DNA of 64,000 nt from Aureivirga sp. CE67 (GCF_015767245.1 NZ_JADOTV010000001.1:186001-250000), one strand, 5' to 3'; shown: positions 17,501 to 27,262, counted from the stretch's first letter. Numbers and translations: made by a program. Notes: a model not told the origin generated them from the sequence alone.

Positions 17501-17659
17501 ATGAAAAGGACTTATCAACCATCGAAAAGAAAAAGAAGAAATAAACACGGTTTTAGAGAAAGAATGGCTTCTGCTACTGGAAGAAAAGTTCTTGCAAGAA
17601 GACGTGCAAAAGGTAGAAAAAGAATCTCTGTTTCTTCAGCTCCAAGGCCAAAGAAATAA
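17501..17659 (+). CDS. rpmH: Ribosomal protein bL34
   Basis: A 52-residue very basic protein. It begins [18 protein letters not shown], continues [18 protein letters not shown], and ends with an [12 protein letters not shown] tail; the first part is the signature of bL34, a component of the large ribosomal subunit near the 23S rRNA 5' region. The longer tail is common in this phylum. In many bacteria rpmH neighbours rnpA and dnaA; here it stands alone upstream of carB, with a consensus promoter and its own terminator. Confidence 0.97.
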   Translation: MKRTYQPSKRKRRNKHGFRERMASATGRKVLARRRAKGRKRISVSSAPRPKK

Positions 17660-17680
17660 TGATTTATTTTTAAAATATAT

Positions 17681-17715
17681 AAGGTGTTACTTTTTTTTAG
17701 TAGCACCTTTTTTTT
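17681..17715 (+). terminator. Terminator of rpmH
   Basis: AAGGTGTTAC (17681-17690) pairs with GTAGCACCTT (17700-17709), one G-T wobble, followed by a long T run. Confidence 0.85.
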
Positions 17716-17776
17716 ATACTTTTTTGAGTTCCAAACTATAAAATAACAATACAACAACACAACAAAACTAAATATC

Positions 17777-20623
17777 ATGCCTAGAAACAAAAACATTAAG
17801 TCGATTTTGATTATTGGTTCTGGACCAATTATTATTGGACAAGCATGTGAATTCGATTATTCGGGGTCTCAAGCTATTCGCTCATTAAAAGAAGAAGGAA
17901 TTGAAGTTATTTTGATTAATTCAAACCCTGCTACAATTATGACTGATCCTTCTTTGGCAGATCACATTTACCTTAAACCATTGACAACTAAGTCTATTCG
18001 TGAAATCTTAGAGATTCATAATGTAGATGCTGTTTTACCAACAATGGGAGGTCAAACTGCCTTAAACTTATGTATCGAAGCTGATGAAAAAGGGATTTGG
18101 GAAGAGCATGATGTGGAACTTATCGGAGTAGACATCGATGCGATTAATATTACGGAAGATCGTGAAAAATTCCGTGAATTAATGTTAGAAATCGGAATTC
18201 CAATGGCACCTCAAGCTACAGCAACTTCTTTCTTAAAAGGAAAAGAAATTGCTCAAGAATTTGGTTTCCCATTAGTAATCAGAGCTTCTTATACTCTTGG
18301 TGGAGCTGGTGCTTCTATCGTTTATAAAGAAGAAGATTTCGACGAATTATTAAGAAGAGGTCTTGAGATTTCTCCTATCCATGAAGTGATGATCGACAAA
18401 GCTTTAATGGGATGGAAAGAATATGAGTTAGAGTTATTACGTGATAAAAATGATAACGTAGTAATTATCTGTACTATTGAAAATATGGACCCAATGGGAA
18501 TCCATACTGGAGATTCTATCACTGTTGCACCAGCAATGACTTTAAGTGACAGAACTTTCCAAAAAATGCGTGATATGGCAATCCATATGATGCGTTCTAT
18601 CGGTGATTTTGCTGGAGGATGTAATGTTCAGTTTGCAGTAAGTCCTGATGAAAAAGAAGATATTATCGCTATTGAGATTAATCCTCGTGTATCTCGTTCT
18701 TCTGCTTTAGCTTCAAAAGCAACTGGTTATCCAATTGCAAAAATCGCATCTAAATTAGCTTTAGGTTACCATTTAGATGAATTAGATAATCAAATTACAA
18801 AAACTACTTCTGCTTTATTTGAACCAACTTTAGATTATGTTATCGTAAAAATTCCTCGTTGGAACTTTGATAAATTCGAAGGATCTGATAGAACTTTAGG
18901 ATTACAAATGAAATCTGTTGGAGAAGTAATGGGAATCGGACGTTCGTTCCAAGAAGCATTACACAAAGCAACACAATCTTTAGAGATTAAACGTAATGGA
19001 TTAGGAGCTGACGGAAAAGGAGAAAAAGATTATGAGATTATCTTACATAAATTAAAATATGCAAGTTGGGATAGAGTTTTCGTAATTTATGATGCAATCC
19101 AAATGGGAATTCCATTAAGCAGAATTCATGAGATTACGAAAATTGATATGTGGTTCTTAAAACAATACGAAGAATTACATATGTTAGAGAAAGAGATCTC
19201 TACTCATAAATTAGAAACTTTACCACAAGATTTGCTTCTTTTAGCAAAACAAAAAGGATTTGCGGATAGACAAATCGCTCACATGTTAGGATGTTGGGAA
19301 AGCGAGATCTATAAAAAAAGAGATGAATTCCAAATTAATAGAGTATATAAATTAGTAGATACTTGTGCAGCTGAATTCGAAGCACAAACTCCTTACTACT
19401 ACTCTACTTTTGAAAATAAAATGATTGTTAATGGCGAAGCTTATTCTGAAAATGAAAGCGTTGTTACTGACAAAAAGAAAATCGTAGTATTAGGTTCTGG
19501 ACCAAACAGAATTGGACAAGGAATTGAGTTCGATTATTCTTGTGTACACGGAGTTTTAGCTGCAAAAGAAGCTGGATACGAAACTATCATGATTAACTGT
19601 AATCCTGAAACAGTTTCTACAGACTTTGATACTGCTGATAAACTTTATTTCGAACCAGTATTTTGGGAACATATTTATGACATCATCCGTCATGAAAAAC
19701 CAGAAGGTGTAATTGTTCAGCTTGGAGGGCAAACTGCCTTAAAACTTGCTGAAAAATTAGAAAAATACGGAGTAAAAATTATCGGTACTAGCTTCGAAGC
19801 TTTAGATTTAGCAGAGGATAGAGGTCGTTTTTCTAGTTTACTAAGTGAAATGGATATTCCTTTCCCTAAATTCGGAACTGCAACAACTGCAGATGAAGCT
19901 TTAGCAATCGCTGATTCTTTAGATTTCCCAATCTTAGTTCGTCCTTCTTATGTATTAGGAGGTCAAGGAATGAAGATTGTAATCAACAAGCAAGAATTAG
20001 AAGAGCACGTTGTAGATTTATTACGTAAGATTCCAAATAACACATTATTATTAGACCATTATTTAGATGGAGCTATCGAAGCAGAAGCAGATGCAATCTG
20101 TGATGGTGAAGATGTGTATATTATCGGAATCATGGAGCACATTGAGCCTTGTGGAGTTCACTCTGGAGATTCAAATGCTACACTTCCTCCATTTAACTTA
20201 GGAGAATTCGTAATGCAACAAATTAAAGATCACACAGTGAAAATTGCAAAAGCATTAAAAACTGTAGGATTGATTAATATTCAGTTTGCAATCAAAGATG
20301 ATAAAGTTTATATCATTGAAGCAAACCCTAGAGCATCTAGAACAGTTCCATTTATCGCAAAAGCTTACCAAGAGCCATATGTAAACTATGCTACGAAAGT
20401 AATGCTTGGAGATAAGAAAGTGAAAGACTTTAATTTCAATCCTCAATTAAGCGGATATGCGATTAAACAACCTGTTTTCTCTTTCAACAAATTCCCGAAA
20501 GTAGATAAGAGATTAGGACCTGAGATGAAGAGTACTGGAGAGAGTATCTTATTCATCGATAGCTTAAAAGATGATGAGTTCTACGAATTATATTCAAGAA
20601 GAAAAATGTATTTAAGTAAATAA
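17777..20623 (+). CDS. carB: Carbamoyl-phosphate synthase large subunit
   Basis: A 948-residue enzyme making carbamoyl phosphate from bicarbonate, ammonia (delivered by CarA) and two ATP, feeding pyrimidine and arginine synthesis. Two homologous ATP-grasp halves are visible: the first opens SILIIGSGPIIIGQACEFDY (about 8-27), the second IVVLGSGPNRIGQGIEFDY (about 571-589). Each has RxSYxLGGxG and the EINPRVSRS or EANPRASRT metal-binding motif. The protein stops after the second ATP-grasp, so the MGS-like allosteric domain found in the about 1070-residue enterobacterial enzyme is absent; I recall this shorter form as usual in Flavobacteriia. carA is not in the window. Confidence 0.97.
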   Translation: MPRNKNIKSILIIGSGPIIIGQACEFDYSGSQAIRSLKEEGIEVILINSNPATIMTDPSLADHIYLKPLTTKSIREILEIHNVDAVLPTMGGQTALNLCIEADEKGIWEEHDVELIGVDIDAINITEDREKFRELMLEIGIPMAPQATATSFLKGKEIAQEFGFPLVIRASYTLGGAGASIVYKEEDFDELLRRGLEISPIHEVMIDKALMGWKEYELELLRDKNDNVVIICTIENMDPMGIHTGDSITVAPAMTLSDRTFQKMRDMAIHMMRSIGDFAGGCNVQFAVSPDEKEDIIAIEINPRVSRSSALASKATGYPIAKIASKLALGYHLDELDNQITKTTSALFEPTLDYVIVKIPRWNFDKFEGSDRTLGLQMKSVGEVMGIGRSFQEALHKATQSLEIKRNGLGADGKGEKDYEIILHKLKYASWDRVFVIYDAIQMGIPLSRIHEITKIDMWFLKQYEELHMLEKEISTHKLETLPQDLLLLAKQKGFADRQIAHMLGCWESEIYKKRDEFQINRVYKLVDTCAAEFEAQTPYYYSTFENKMIVNGEAYSENESVVTDKKKIVVLGSGPNRIGQGIEFDYSCVHGVLAAKEAGYETIMINCNPETVSTDFDTADKLYFEPVFWEHIYDIIRHEKPEGVIVQLGGQTALKLAEKLEKYGVKIIGTSFEALDLAEDRGRFSSLLSEMDIPFPKFGTATTADEALAIADSLDFPILVRPSYVLGGQGMKIVINKQELEEHVVDLLRKIPNNTLLLDHYLDGAIEAEADAICDGEDVYIIGIMEHIEPCGVHSGDSNATLPPFNLGEFVMQQIKDHTVKIAKALKTVGLINIQFAIKDDKVYIIEANPRASRTVPFIAKAYQEPYVNYATKVMLGDKKVKDFNFNPQLSGYAIKQPVFSFNKFPKVDKRLGPEMKSTGESILFIDSLKDDEFYELYSRRKMYLSK

Positions 20624-20651
20624 TAAACGATTTACTTTCCTATAAAATTGA

Positions 20652-20687
20652 AAACCAAACTATTCTTTGAGTAGTTTGGTTTTTTTA
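20652..20687 (+). terminator. Terminator of carB
   Basis: AAACCAAACTA (20652-20662) pairs with TAGTTTGGTTT (20672-20682), followed by T. Confidence 0.9.
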
Positions 20688-20691
20688 TTTC

Positions 20692-21123
20692 TTATTTATA
20701 GTTATCAAATTCTAGAAGCTTATAATTTTCTGATTGAATTGTCTTATAATCGTGTTTAAAATATTCTTCAAAAATCTTTTCTTGTTGCGCATTCATTTCG
20801 TCAGTTGTTTCTTTCCAAACCTCATAAGAATTCCATTCTATAAACATTGCTAATCTATTTGGATACTCTACTGGTTGTGCAATTCTTTTTGAGAAAAAAG
20901 CTCTATTTTTCATGATAAAAGGCGTCCAAACAATACTATCATAATGTAAAAATTCTTCCAGATGTTCCTCGTTTTGAAATTCATAAACATTAAATTCTAT
21001 TGCTCTAAAATCTTTTTCTTTTTTGTTTAAAAAACTTCTCTCACTACTTTTTGTAACATTGATAAAAGAGAAAATCACAAAACTCAACAACACAATTCCT
21101 AACAAAATTCTTGGTATTTTCAT
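20692..21123 (-). CDS. Membrane-anchored protein of unknown function
   Basis: A 143-residue protein with an N-terminal membrane anchor (about residues 5-24) and a soluble domain outside the cytoplasm. The domain has alternating strands and helices (FRAIEFNVYEF..., LAMFIEWNSYEVWKETTDEM) that resemble the dimeric alpha/beta-barrel fold of antibiotic-biosynthesis-monooxygenase-like proteins, but no catalytic residue is recognisable, so the resemblance is an inference only. It is transcribed toward carB and divergently from the dipeptidase gene. Confidence 0.55.
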   Translation of the reverse strand: MKIPRILLGIVLLSFVIFSFINVTKSSERSFLNKKEKDFRAIEFNVYEFQNEEHLEEFLHYDSIVWTPFIMKNRAFFSKRIAQPVEYPNRLAMFIEWNSYEVWKETTDEMNAQQEKIFEEYFKHDYKTIQSENYKLLEFDNYK

Positions 21124-21281
21124 AATTCAATATTTTCATCTCTATTAAAGTTAGTCATTTAAAAACCCAAAACATAACAACGCATGAGTGGAAAACAAAA
21201 ATTATCTTTTCTTTCTGAATTTAAAAATTGTTCTTTTTTCAAAATAATTCTATCTTGAACGCTATTCTTATAAATTGAATT

Positions 21282-21956
21282 ATGAAAAAAATATATTTAT
21301 TTCTATTTGCTACTATTTTCTTTTTTAGTTTTCAAAAAAAGGATACTTTACCAAAAGGATTTTCTTATGTAGACTATAAATTACCATCGATTATTACAGA
21401 TATTCGCTATCATTCTAAAGATAATTTTGTTGGAAAAAAAATTGATGGTTATGAAAAATCTGTTTGTATTTTGACAGATGAAGCCATCGCAGCATTAGAT
21501 AAAGTTCAGAAAGAATTAATCACTAAAAATTTAGGCTTAAAAATCTATGATGGATACCGTCCACAAAGAGCTGTAAACGAATTTGTACGTTGGGCAAGAG
21601 TTTTAGATGATACTCTGATGAAACAAAAATATTATCCAAATGTGCGAAAAAGAAACCTTTTTAGAGATGGATATATCGCTTCAAAATCTGGACATTCTAG
21701 AGGGAGTACAGTAGATTTAACTTTAGTAAATTTTGAAACTGGAGAAGAATTGGATATGGGAAGTCCATGGGATTATTTTGGAAAAGAATCTTGGGTGAAA
21801 AATCCAAATTTGACACCAGAACAAAAGAAAAACAGACAAACTTTACAGAAAGTAATGAACAAACACGGATTTCGTTCTTATAGCAAAGAATGGTGGCATT
21901 TTACACTAAGAGGGGAGCCATATCCGAAAACATATTTTAATTTCCCTGTGAAATAA
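21282..21956 (+). CDS. VanX/DdpX-type D-alanyl-D-alanine dipeptidase
   Basis: A 224-residue zinc metallopeptidase of family M15D, which splits D-Ala-D-Ala. Zinc ligands and catalytic residues are all visible: His138 and Asp145 in SGHSRGSTVD, Glu203 and His206 in EWWH, and the conserved Arg93 in YDGYRP. A hydrophobic N-terminus (3-16) suggests export, so it probably recycles peptidoglycan-derived D-Ala-D-Ala in the periplasm. No vanH, vanA or two-component genes are nearby, so a vancomycin-resistance role is unlikely. It converges on hemF across a shared terminator. Confidence 0.9.
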   Translation: MKKIYLFLFATIFFFSFQKKDTLPKGFSYVDYKLPSIITDIRYHSKDNFVGKKIDGYEKSVCILTDEAIAALDKVQKELITKNLGLKIYDGYRPQRAVNEFVRWARVLDDTLMKQKYYPNVRKRNLFRDGYIASKSGHSRGSTVDLTLVNFETGEELDMGSPWDYFGKESWVKNPNLTPEQKKNRQTLQKVMNKHGFRSYSKEWWHFTLRGEPYPKTYFNFPVK

Positions 21957-21961
21957 AATTC

Positions 21962-22000
21962 AAAAAAAAAATCGTGAACTTCAACAATTCACGATTTTCT
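21962..22000. terminator. Bidirectional terminator between the dipeptidase gene and hemF
   Basis: ATCGTGAA (21971-21978) pairs with TTCACGAT (21988-21995), flanked by a long A run on the left and a T run on the right. Confidence 0.9.
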
Positions 22001-22005
22001 TTTTT

Positions 22006-22908
22006 TTATACCCAAGCTTTTGGATTTCTTAAGATTTCTTCTAACTCTTCTTCTTTAGAACCAGCCTCTGGATGATAATCATATCTCCATTGAACTTTTG
22101 GCGGTAAACTCATCAAAATACTTTCGATTCTTCCGTTTGTTTTTAGTCCGAAAAGCGTTCCTCTGTCATGTACTAAATTAAATTCTACATAACGTCCTCT
22201 ACGGATTTCCTGCCAATCTCTTTGTTCTTGCGTATATTCTAAATCTTTTCTTTTTTCAACAATTGGAGCATAACACTCTAAGAAAGAATTTCCGATTCCT
22301 GTTACAAAATCAAATCTATCTTGTAAAGAAAACTCTTCTGTTGCTTTTAAATAATCAAAGAATAATCCTCCAACTCCTCTTGCTTCATTTCTGTGTGTAT
22401 TCCAGAAATAATCATCACAAGCTTTCTTATATTTTGGATAAAAATCTTCATGATGCTTATCACAAGCTGTTTTACAAACTTGATGAAAGTGTTTCGCATC
22501 TTCTTCAAAAACATAATATGGAGTCAAATCTTGTCCTCCTCCAAACCAACAATCTTTTACATCTCCATTTTCATCATACATTTCGAAATAACGCCAATTT
22601 GCATGTACAGTCGGAACCATTGGATTTTTTGGGTGAATAACTAAAGAAAGTCCACAAGCAAAAAATTTCGCTTGAGAAACACCAAAATTCTTACGTAAAG
22701 CTTCCGGCAATTCTCCATGAACATAAGAAATATTCACTCCTCCTTTTTCGAAAACTTCTCCATTTTCGATAACACGAGTTCTTCCTCCTCCACCTTCAGG
22801 ACGATCCCAAAGATCTTGTTGAAAAGTAGCAACTCCATCTAAAGATTCAATTTTTGCACAAATTTGATCTTGTAAATTATGTATATATTCAAGAAATTTT
22901 TCTTTCAA
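22006..22908 (-). CDS. hemF: Oxygen-dependent coproporphyrinogen III oxidase
   Basis: A 300-residue cytoplasmic enzyme converting coproporphyrinogen III to protoporphyrinogen IX with O2, a late haem step. Family signatures are NPMVPTVHANWRYFE (about 95-109), WFGGGQDLTPYY (about 121-132) and GVGGLFFDY (about 178-186). Length is normal. It implies aerobic haem synthesis. A -7 element TATCTTTG (minus strand, 22935-22942) lies 26 bases upstream, inside the gap after the DUF4159 gene, so it probably has its own promoter. Confidence 0.97.
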   Translation of the reverse strand: MKEKFLEYIHNLQDQICAKIESLDGVATFQQDLWDRPEGGGGRTRVIENGEVFEKGGVNISYVHGELPEALRKNFGVSQAKFFACGLSLVIHPKNPMVPTVHANWRYFEMYDENGDVKDCWFGGGQDLTPYYVFEEDAKHFHQVCKTACDKHHEDFYPKYKKACDDYFWNTHRNEARGVGGLFFDYLKATEEFSLQDRFDFVTGIGNSFLECYAPIVEKRKDLEYTQEQRDWQEIRRGRYVEFNLVHDRGTLFGLKTNGRIESILMSLPPKVQWRYDYHPEAGSKEEELEEILRNPKAWV

Positions 22909-22934
22909 ACCTTTCGTATTTTAATTTTCGGAAA

Positions 22935-22942
22935 CAAAGATA
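22935..22942 (-). promoter_or_regulatory. -7 promoter element of hemF
   Basis: TATCTTTG on the minus strand, full TAnnTTTG match; no -33 TTG at normal spacing. Confidence 0.5.
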
Positions 22943-22950
22943 CAATTTGA

Positions 22951-23601
22951 TTAGTTAGTAAAAACATATTCTAAGATGTTTGCACCCATTTTCAACGCTT
23001 TTGTTCTTGTTTCTTCATCGTCATTATGAATTTCTTTATCCTCCCAACCATCACTTAAATCTGATTCGTAATCATAAAAACAAACCAATCTTCCATCAAT
23101 AAATAAACCGAAACCTTGTGGCTTTTTCTTATCGTGCTCATGGATTTTTGGAACTCCTTTCGAAAAATCAAATGTTTGGTGATAAATTGGATGATTGTAT
23201 GGAATTTCCTGAAATTCGGCATCTGGAAATAGTCTTTTCATTTCTCGACGAATATATTTATCCATTCCATAATTATCTGAAATATGTAAAAAACCTCCTG
23301 ATTTCAGATAATTTCGTAGATTCTCCAAAGCATTTTCAGAAAATATCACGTTTCCATGCCCTGTCATAAATACAATTGGATAATTAAAAATCTCTACATT
23401 ATCTGCTGCAACAGTCGTTGGTGTTTTTTCTATTTTGGTTGAAATATATTGATTGGAAAATTGAATCAAATTCGGCAATGCTGTCGGATTTGCATACCAA
23501 TCTCCTCCTCCTTCATATTTTAAAATTGCAACTTCCTGCGCATTTAAAACCATAGAATTAAATAATACAAAAAGAAAAAAGCTAAAGGTTTTTAAATTCA
23601 T
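22951..23601 (-). CDS. Exported DUF4159-family protein
   Basis: A 216-residue protein with a cleavable signal peptide (1-21, ending LNAQ). The mature part begins VAILKYEGGGDWYANPTALPNL and has the central FMTGHGNVIFS and GGFLHISDNYG segments (about 80-110), which I recognise as DUF4159, a flavodoxin/GATase-like fold common in Bacteroidota. Function is unknown. It lies between rplS and hemF on the same strand; the rplS terminator separates it from rplS. Confidence 0.8.
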   Translation of the reverse strand: MNLKTFSFFLFVLFNSMVLNAQEVAILKYEGGGDWYANPTALPNLIQFSNQYISTKIEKTPTTVAADNVEIFNYPIVFMTGHGNVIFSENALENLRNYLKSGGFLHISDNYGMDKYIRREMKRLFPDAEFQEIPYNHPIYHQTFDFSKGVPKIHEHDKKKPQGFGLFIDGRLVCFYDYESDLSDGWEDKEIHNDDEETRTKALKMGANILEYVFTN

Positions 23602-23663
23602 AGTTCTAGATTTTATTTTGTAAAACTAACTAATATTTTATTATTTGTTTAAAATTCTAAAAC

Positions 23664-23703
23664 AAAAAAAATCCTGTTCAACAACTGAACAGGATTTTTT
23701 TAT
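23664..23703 (-). terminator. Terminator of rplS
   Basis: ATCCTGTTCA (23671-23680) pairs with TGAACAGGAT (23686-23695), flanked by A and T runs. It would also stop plus-strand transcription. Confidence 0.9.
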
Positions 23704-23719
23704 AAAAAGAAAAATAAAA

Positions 23720-24070
23720 TTATCTTCTTCTTTCTTTAATTCTTGCTTTTTTACCAGTAAGATCTCTAAAGTAGAAGATACGAGCTCTACGTACTTTACC
23801 TCTTTTGTTAACTTCGATTTTCTCGATAGCTGGTAAGTTTACTGGGAAGATACGCTCTACTCCAACAGTTCCTGACATTTTACGGATTGTAAAAGTTTCA
23901 GTTAATCCTGTTCCTCTTCTTTGGATTACAACTCCTCTAAAGAACTGAGTACGAGTTTTAGCACCCTCTACAATTTTGTAATACACAGTTACAGTATCTC
24001 CTGCTGCAAACTCTGGTAATTCGTTTTTTGTAACAAATTCGTCTTGTACAAACTTTACTAAAGATTCCAT
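23720..24070 (-). CDS. rplS: Ribosomal protein bL19
   Basis: A 116-residue large-subunit ribosomal protein at the 30S/50S interface. Family landmarks: [16 protein letters not shown] (about 22-37), [14 protein letters not shown] (about 40-53), [11 protein letters not shown] (about 70-80) and [19 protein letters not shown] (about 88-106). A -7 element TAAATTTG (minus strand, 24143-24150) lies about 70 bases upstream. It is unlinked from trmD. Confidence 0.98.
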   Translation of the reverse strand: MESLVKFVQDEFVTKNELPEFAAGDTVTVYYKIVEGAKTRTQFFRGVVIQRRGTGLTETFTIRKMSGTVGVERIFPVNLPAIEKIEVNKRGKVRRARIFYFRDLTGKKARIKERRR

Positions 24071-24142
24071 TTTATATCTTTTATATATGGTTTAATAAAA
24101 ATCAACATACACGGTTTTCGTCAGAGGTTAATTTTGAGTTGG

Positions 24143-24150
24143 CAAATTTA
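24143..24150 (-). promoter_or_regulatory. -7 promoter element of rplS
   Basis: TAAATTTG on the minus strand, implying a 5' leader of about 65 nt; no clear -33 TTG. Confidence 0.45.
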
Positions 24151-24334
24151 TAAAAAAACTATATAAATTCACACACCTACCTGTTAAATATTTTCATTTA
24201 ATAATTCTTTAATATTTATTCTCATTTTCAAAGCTTTACTATTTTATTTTTTTTGATTCAAAAAGTAGTTTTTTCTAAAATAAATTTAAGTTTTGGTTTA
24301 AAAATTCTAAGTCTTCTATAATTTAATGTAAAAA

Positions 24335-27262
24335 TTAGTCTTCTTCCTCGATAGAATCTACAATAATTTGTTGAATTTTCGTACGAATATTTTCTTTTAC
24401 TAAACCTCTATTTTTAGCATTCGGATAAATTCTATTCGACAAAAACACATAAACCAATTCTGTCTGCGGATCTGCCCAAACATAAGTTCCTGTAAAACCA
24501 CTATGTCCAAAACTTGACTCTGAAACACAACCACAAGTAACCGAAATAGACGAATCTAACTGTGGTTTATCAAATCCAACTCCTTTTCTCACACCATTTT
24601 TTTCAAAATAACGATGATTAAATTTGTGAAATGTTTCTGGCAAAATATATTGTTTTCCTCCATAATAACCTTCCTGAAGATACATCTGCATAATTTTCGC
24701 AATATCATTCGCATTTGCAAAAATTCCCGCATGTCCTCCTACTCCACCTTGCATTGCTGCTCCCATATCATGAACATAACCATGCACTAAAGTATTTCTA
24801 TAATAATCATCAATTTCTGTTGGAACAATTTCTGCTTTTTTCAAACCAGCCTGAATTGGATTATAAGTAGTTCTGTAAGCTCCCAAAGATTTGTAAAATC
24901 GTTTTTTAGTCAAATAATCCAAATCTTTTCTATAAGTATCTTCAATGTATTTTTTAAACAAAAAATAAGGCAAATCGCTGTATTTATATCCAACTTTTTT
25001 TCGCTGGTCTGCTTCAATTACTCTAGCATAAATAGAGTCTTTATAATCATTTCTCATATAAAGATTTGGAGCAACTTTTACATTATAATTTCCTTTGCTA
25101 TAAATTCGATAATATTTAGAATCTGGTTTTTTCGTTTTTTTATCTAAAGTGTTTACATAAAAAGGAATCCAAGCTTTCAATCTACCATAGTGCGAAAGAA
25201 CTTCTTTCACCGTTAAAGTATCTTTGTTAGATTCTTTAAGAAAAGGCATAAAAGTTCCCAATTCACTATCTAGTTCAAACTTCCCTTCTTCTTCCATTTG
25301 CATCACAATAGGAAGTGTTGCAAGAATTTTTGTCAAAGAAGCTACATCAAAAACATCTGTATTTTTAATTTTTTGTTTCTTATCCGCAGTCTGATATCCG
25401 AAACTTTTTTCATAAATAACACTTCCATTTTTTGCAACTAGAACTTGCATTGCCGGAGCCATTTTTTCTTCTAAAACAATTGCTGCAATCGAATCAATTT
25501 TCATCAAATGTTCTGAATTCATCCCAACAGTTTCTGGCAAAGAATACGAAAGTCTTTCTAATTTCTTTGTTTGAATTCCTGTACCAACAGGAAAATCAGA
25601 TAAAATAGAAACTGGCAATTTCCCTTTTGCTTCTAGAGCTCCAAAAATTATTTGAGCAGAAACGCTTTGTGCCATTTCACTATTTTGATAAGAAACTAAA
25701 ATACTTTCAATATTTCCAAACATTTTTAAATCCAACAAACTATAAGGACTTGTAAAAACATCTAGAATAACTTTCTTTTTTCTTGAAATTTCTTGTACCC
25801 AAACTATTTCAGAATTTTTGAATTTATAACTTTTCCAAGGATGCGCATTTGATTTATGAAAACCTAAAATCACTACATCATAAGGTTTCAATTTATCCAA
25901 CACAACATCTATTGTTTTTCCATCAATCACATCTACTTTTGCATATTTCTGAAGTGTTTTTACAAAAATTTTATTTTCTGCATCTCCAAGTTTTACATAA
26001 GCAATTTTGGTAGTATCTAAATTTTGAATCGGAATTAAATCTTCTTTATTTTGAATCACAGTCATTGCATCTTCAATCAATTCTCTGTGTAAAATTACAT
26101 TTTCTTTTGTGTGTAAATCTTCGATCAGATTTTCTTCTTTAATTGGCTCAAAATGTTCTAAACCTGCCCAATATTTTGCTTCTAAAATTTTACGAACAGA
26201 ATAATCTAAACGTTCTTCTGTCAATGTACCTTTTTCGATAGCTTCTTTAAAAGTTTTTATAGCATTTGGAATATCTTGAGGAAACAAAAGAATATCATTT
26301 CCTGCCATAAAAGCATCAAAATCCAATCTTCCTTTTTCAGAAAAATCAGCTGCTCCTTTCATATTCAAAGCATCTGTAATGATTAATCCTTGAAATCCCA
26401 TTTTTGTTTTCAGATAATCTGTAACAACTTCTGGACTTAATGAAGTTGGAATATTTGGATTTAATTGCATGCTTGGAACACTTAAATGTGCGACCATCAC
26501 ACTTGCAACATCATGATTAAATAATTGGTAATATGGATATAATTCTTCCGAATCAATTCTTTCTTTATCAAACAAAACACTTGGTAAAGTTTTGTGCGAA
26601 TCTGTAGAAGTATCTCCATGTCCTGGGAAATGTTTTGCACAGGCTAAAACGTGTTCACTCTGCATTCCTTCTGTAAAAGCAATTGCTTTTTGTGCAACAT
26701 TAAATTTATTTTCACCAAAAGAACGATTTCCAATAATTGGATTATTCGGATTAGTATTAATATCAACCACAGGAGCAAAATTCATTGTAATTCCAACACG
26801 TTTACAATGTATTCCAACTTGCTCTCCAAATTTACGAATCAGAGAAGTGTCTTGTATGGCTCCAAGAGTCATGTTCCAAGGAAATTTATACGTATTATTC
26901 AAACGCATGTTCAATCCCCATTCTCCGTCAAAACCAATTAATAAAGGAACATTTGCAATTTTTTGATATTCATTTGTAAGTTTTACTTGTCGAACTGGTT
27001 CTCCTTTCATAAAAATCAGTCCTCCAATTTTATATTTTTTAATGGTTTCTTTCAACTTTTTTTCTTCCTTCACATCTCCAGTAGAATATGCAGGAACCAT
27101 AAAAAGTTGTCCGATTTTTTCTTCCACAGTAAATTTTTGTAAAACACTATCTACCCACTTTTGTTGCTTTTCAGAATCTTTCGTAATCAAAGGATTATTT
27201 TGCTGAGAAAAAGCATTCGCAATAAAAAAGATAAACAACAATAATGACAGTATTTTTTTCAT
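24335..27262 (-). CDS. Fusion of GH3 N-acetylhexosaminidase-like and serine beta-lactamase-like domains
   Basis: A 975-residue exported protein; signal peptide 1-19. Residues about 30-560 are a glycoside hydrolase family 3 unit with the NagZ-type acid/base motif KHFPGHGDTSTDSH near 210 and the nucleophile Asp in ITDALNMKGA near 297. Residues about 590-975 are a class C beta-lactamase/PBP-like serine hydrolase with SLTK near 640, a YSD motif near 770 and a GHSGFTG segment near 935. Both active sites look complete. The combination suggests periplasmic peptidoglycan turnover, removing GlcNAc and processing peptide or ester bonds; substrate is inferred. No downstream partner is obvious. Confidence 0.87.
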   Translation of the reverse strand: MKKILSLLLFIFFIANAFSQQNNPLITKDSEKQQKWVDSVLQKFTVEEKIGQLFMVPAYSTGDVKEEKKLKETIKKYKIGGLIFMKGEPVRQVKLTNEYQKIANVPLLIGFDGEWGLNMRLNNTYKFPWNMTLGAIQDTSLIRKFGEQVGIHCKRVGITMNFAPVVDINTNPNNPIIGNRSFGENKFNVAQKAIAFTEGMQSEHVLACAKHFPGHGDTSTDSHKTLPSVLFDKERIDSEELYPYYQLFNHDVASVMVAHLSVPSMQLNPNIPTSLSPEVVTDYLKTKMGFQGLIITDALNMKGAADFSEKGRLDFDAFMAGNDILLFPQDIPNAIKTFKEAIEKGTLTEERLDYSVRKILEAKYWAGLEHFEPIKEENLIEDLHTKENVILHRELIEDAMTVIQNKEDLIPIQNLDTTKIAYVKLGDAENKIFVKTLQKYAKVDVIDGKTIDVVLDKLKPYDVVILGFHKSNAHPWKSYKFKNSEIVWVQEISRKKKVILDVFTSPYSLLDLKMFGNIESILVSYQNSEMAQSVSAQIIFGALEAKGKLPVSILSDFPVGTGIQTKKLERLSYSLPETVGMNSEHLMKIDSIAAIVLEEKMAPAMQVLVAKNGSVIYEKSFGYQTADKKQKIKNTDVFDVASLTKILATLPIVMQMEEEGKFELDSELGTFMPFLKESNKDTLTVKEVLSHYGRLKAWIPFYVNTLDKKTKKPDSKYYRIYSKGNYNVKVAPNLYMRNDYKDSIYARVIEADQRKKVGYKYSDLPYFLFKKYIEDTYRKDLDYLTKKRFYKSLGAYRTTYNPIQAGLKKAEIVPTEIDDYYRNTLVHGYVHDMGAAMQGGVGGHAGIFANANDIAKIMQMYLQEGYYGGKQYILPETFHKFNHRYFEKNGVRKGVGFDKPQLDSSISVTCGCVSESSFGHSGFTGTYVWADPQTELVYVFLSNRIYPNAKNRGLVKENIRTKIQQIIVDSIEEED

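Noticed and set aside
17515-17796. Minus-strand 93-codon frame over rpmH
   Set aside because: It is antisense to the bL34 gene and crosses its terminator and the carB start.
21282-21956. VanX-like gene considered as a vancomycin-resistance cluster
   Set aside because: No vanH, ligase or two-component genes nearby; housekeeping D-Ala-D-Ala recycling is more likely.
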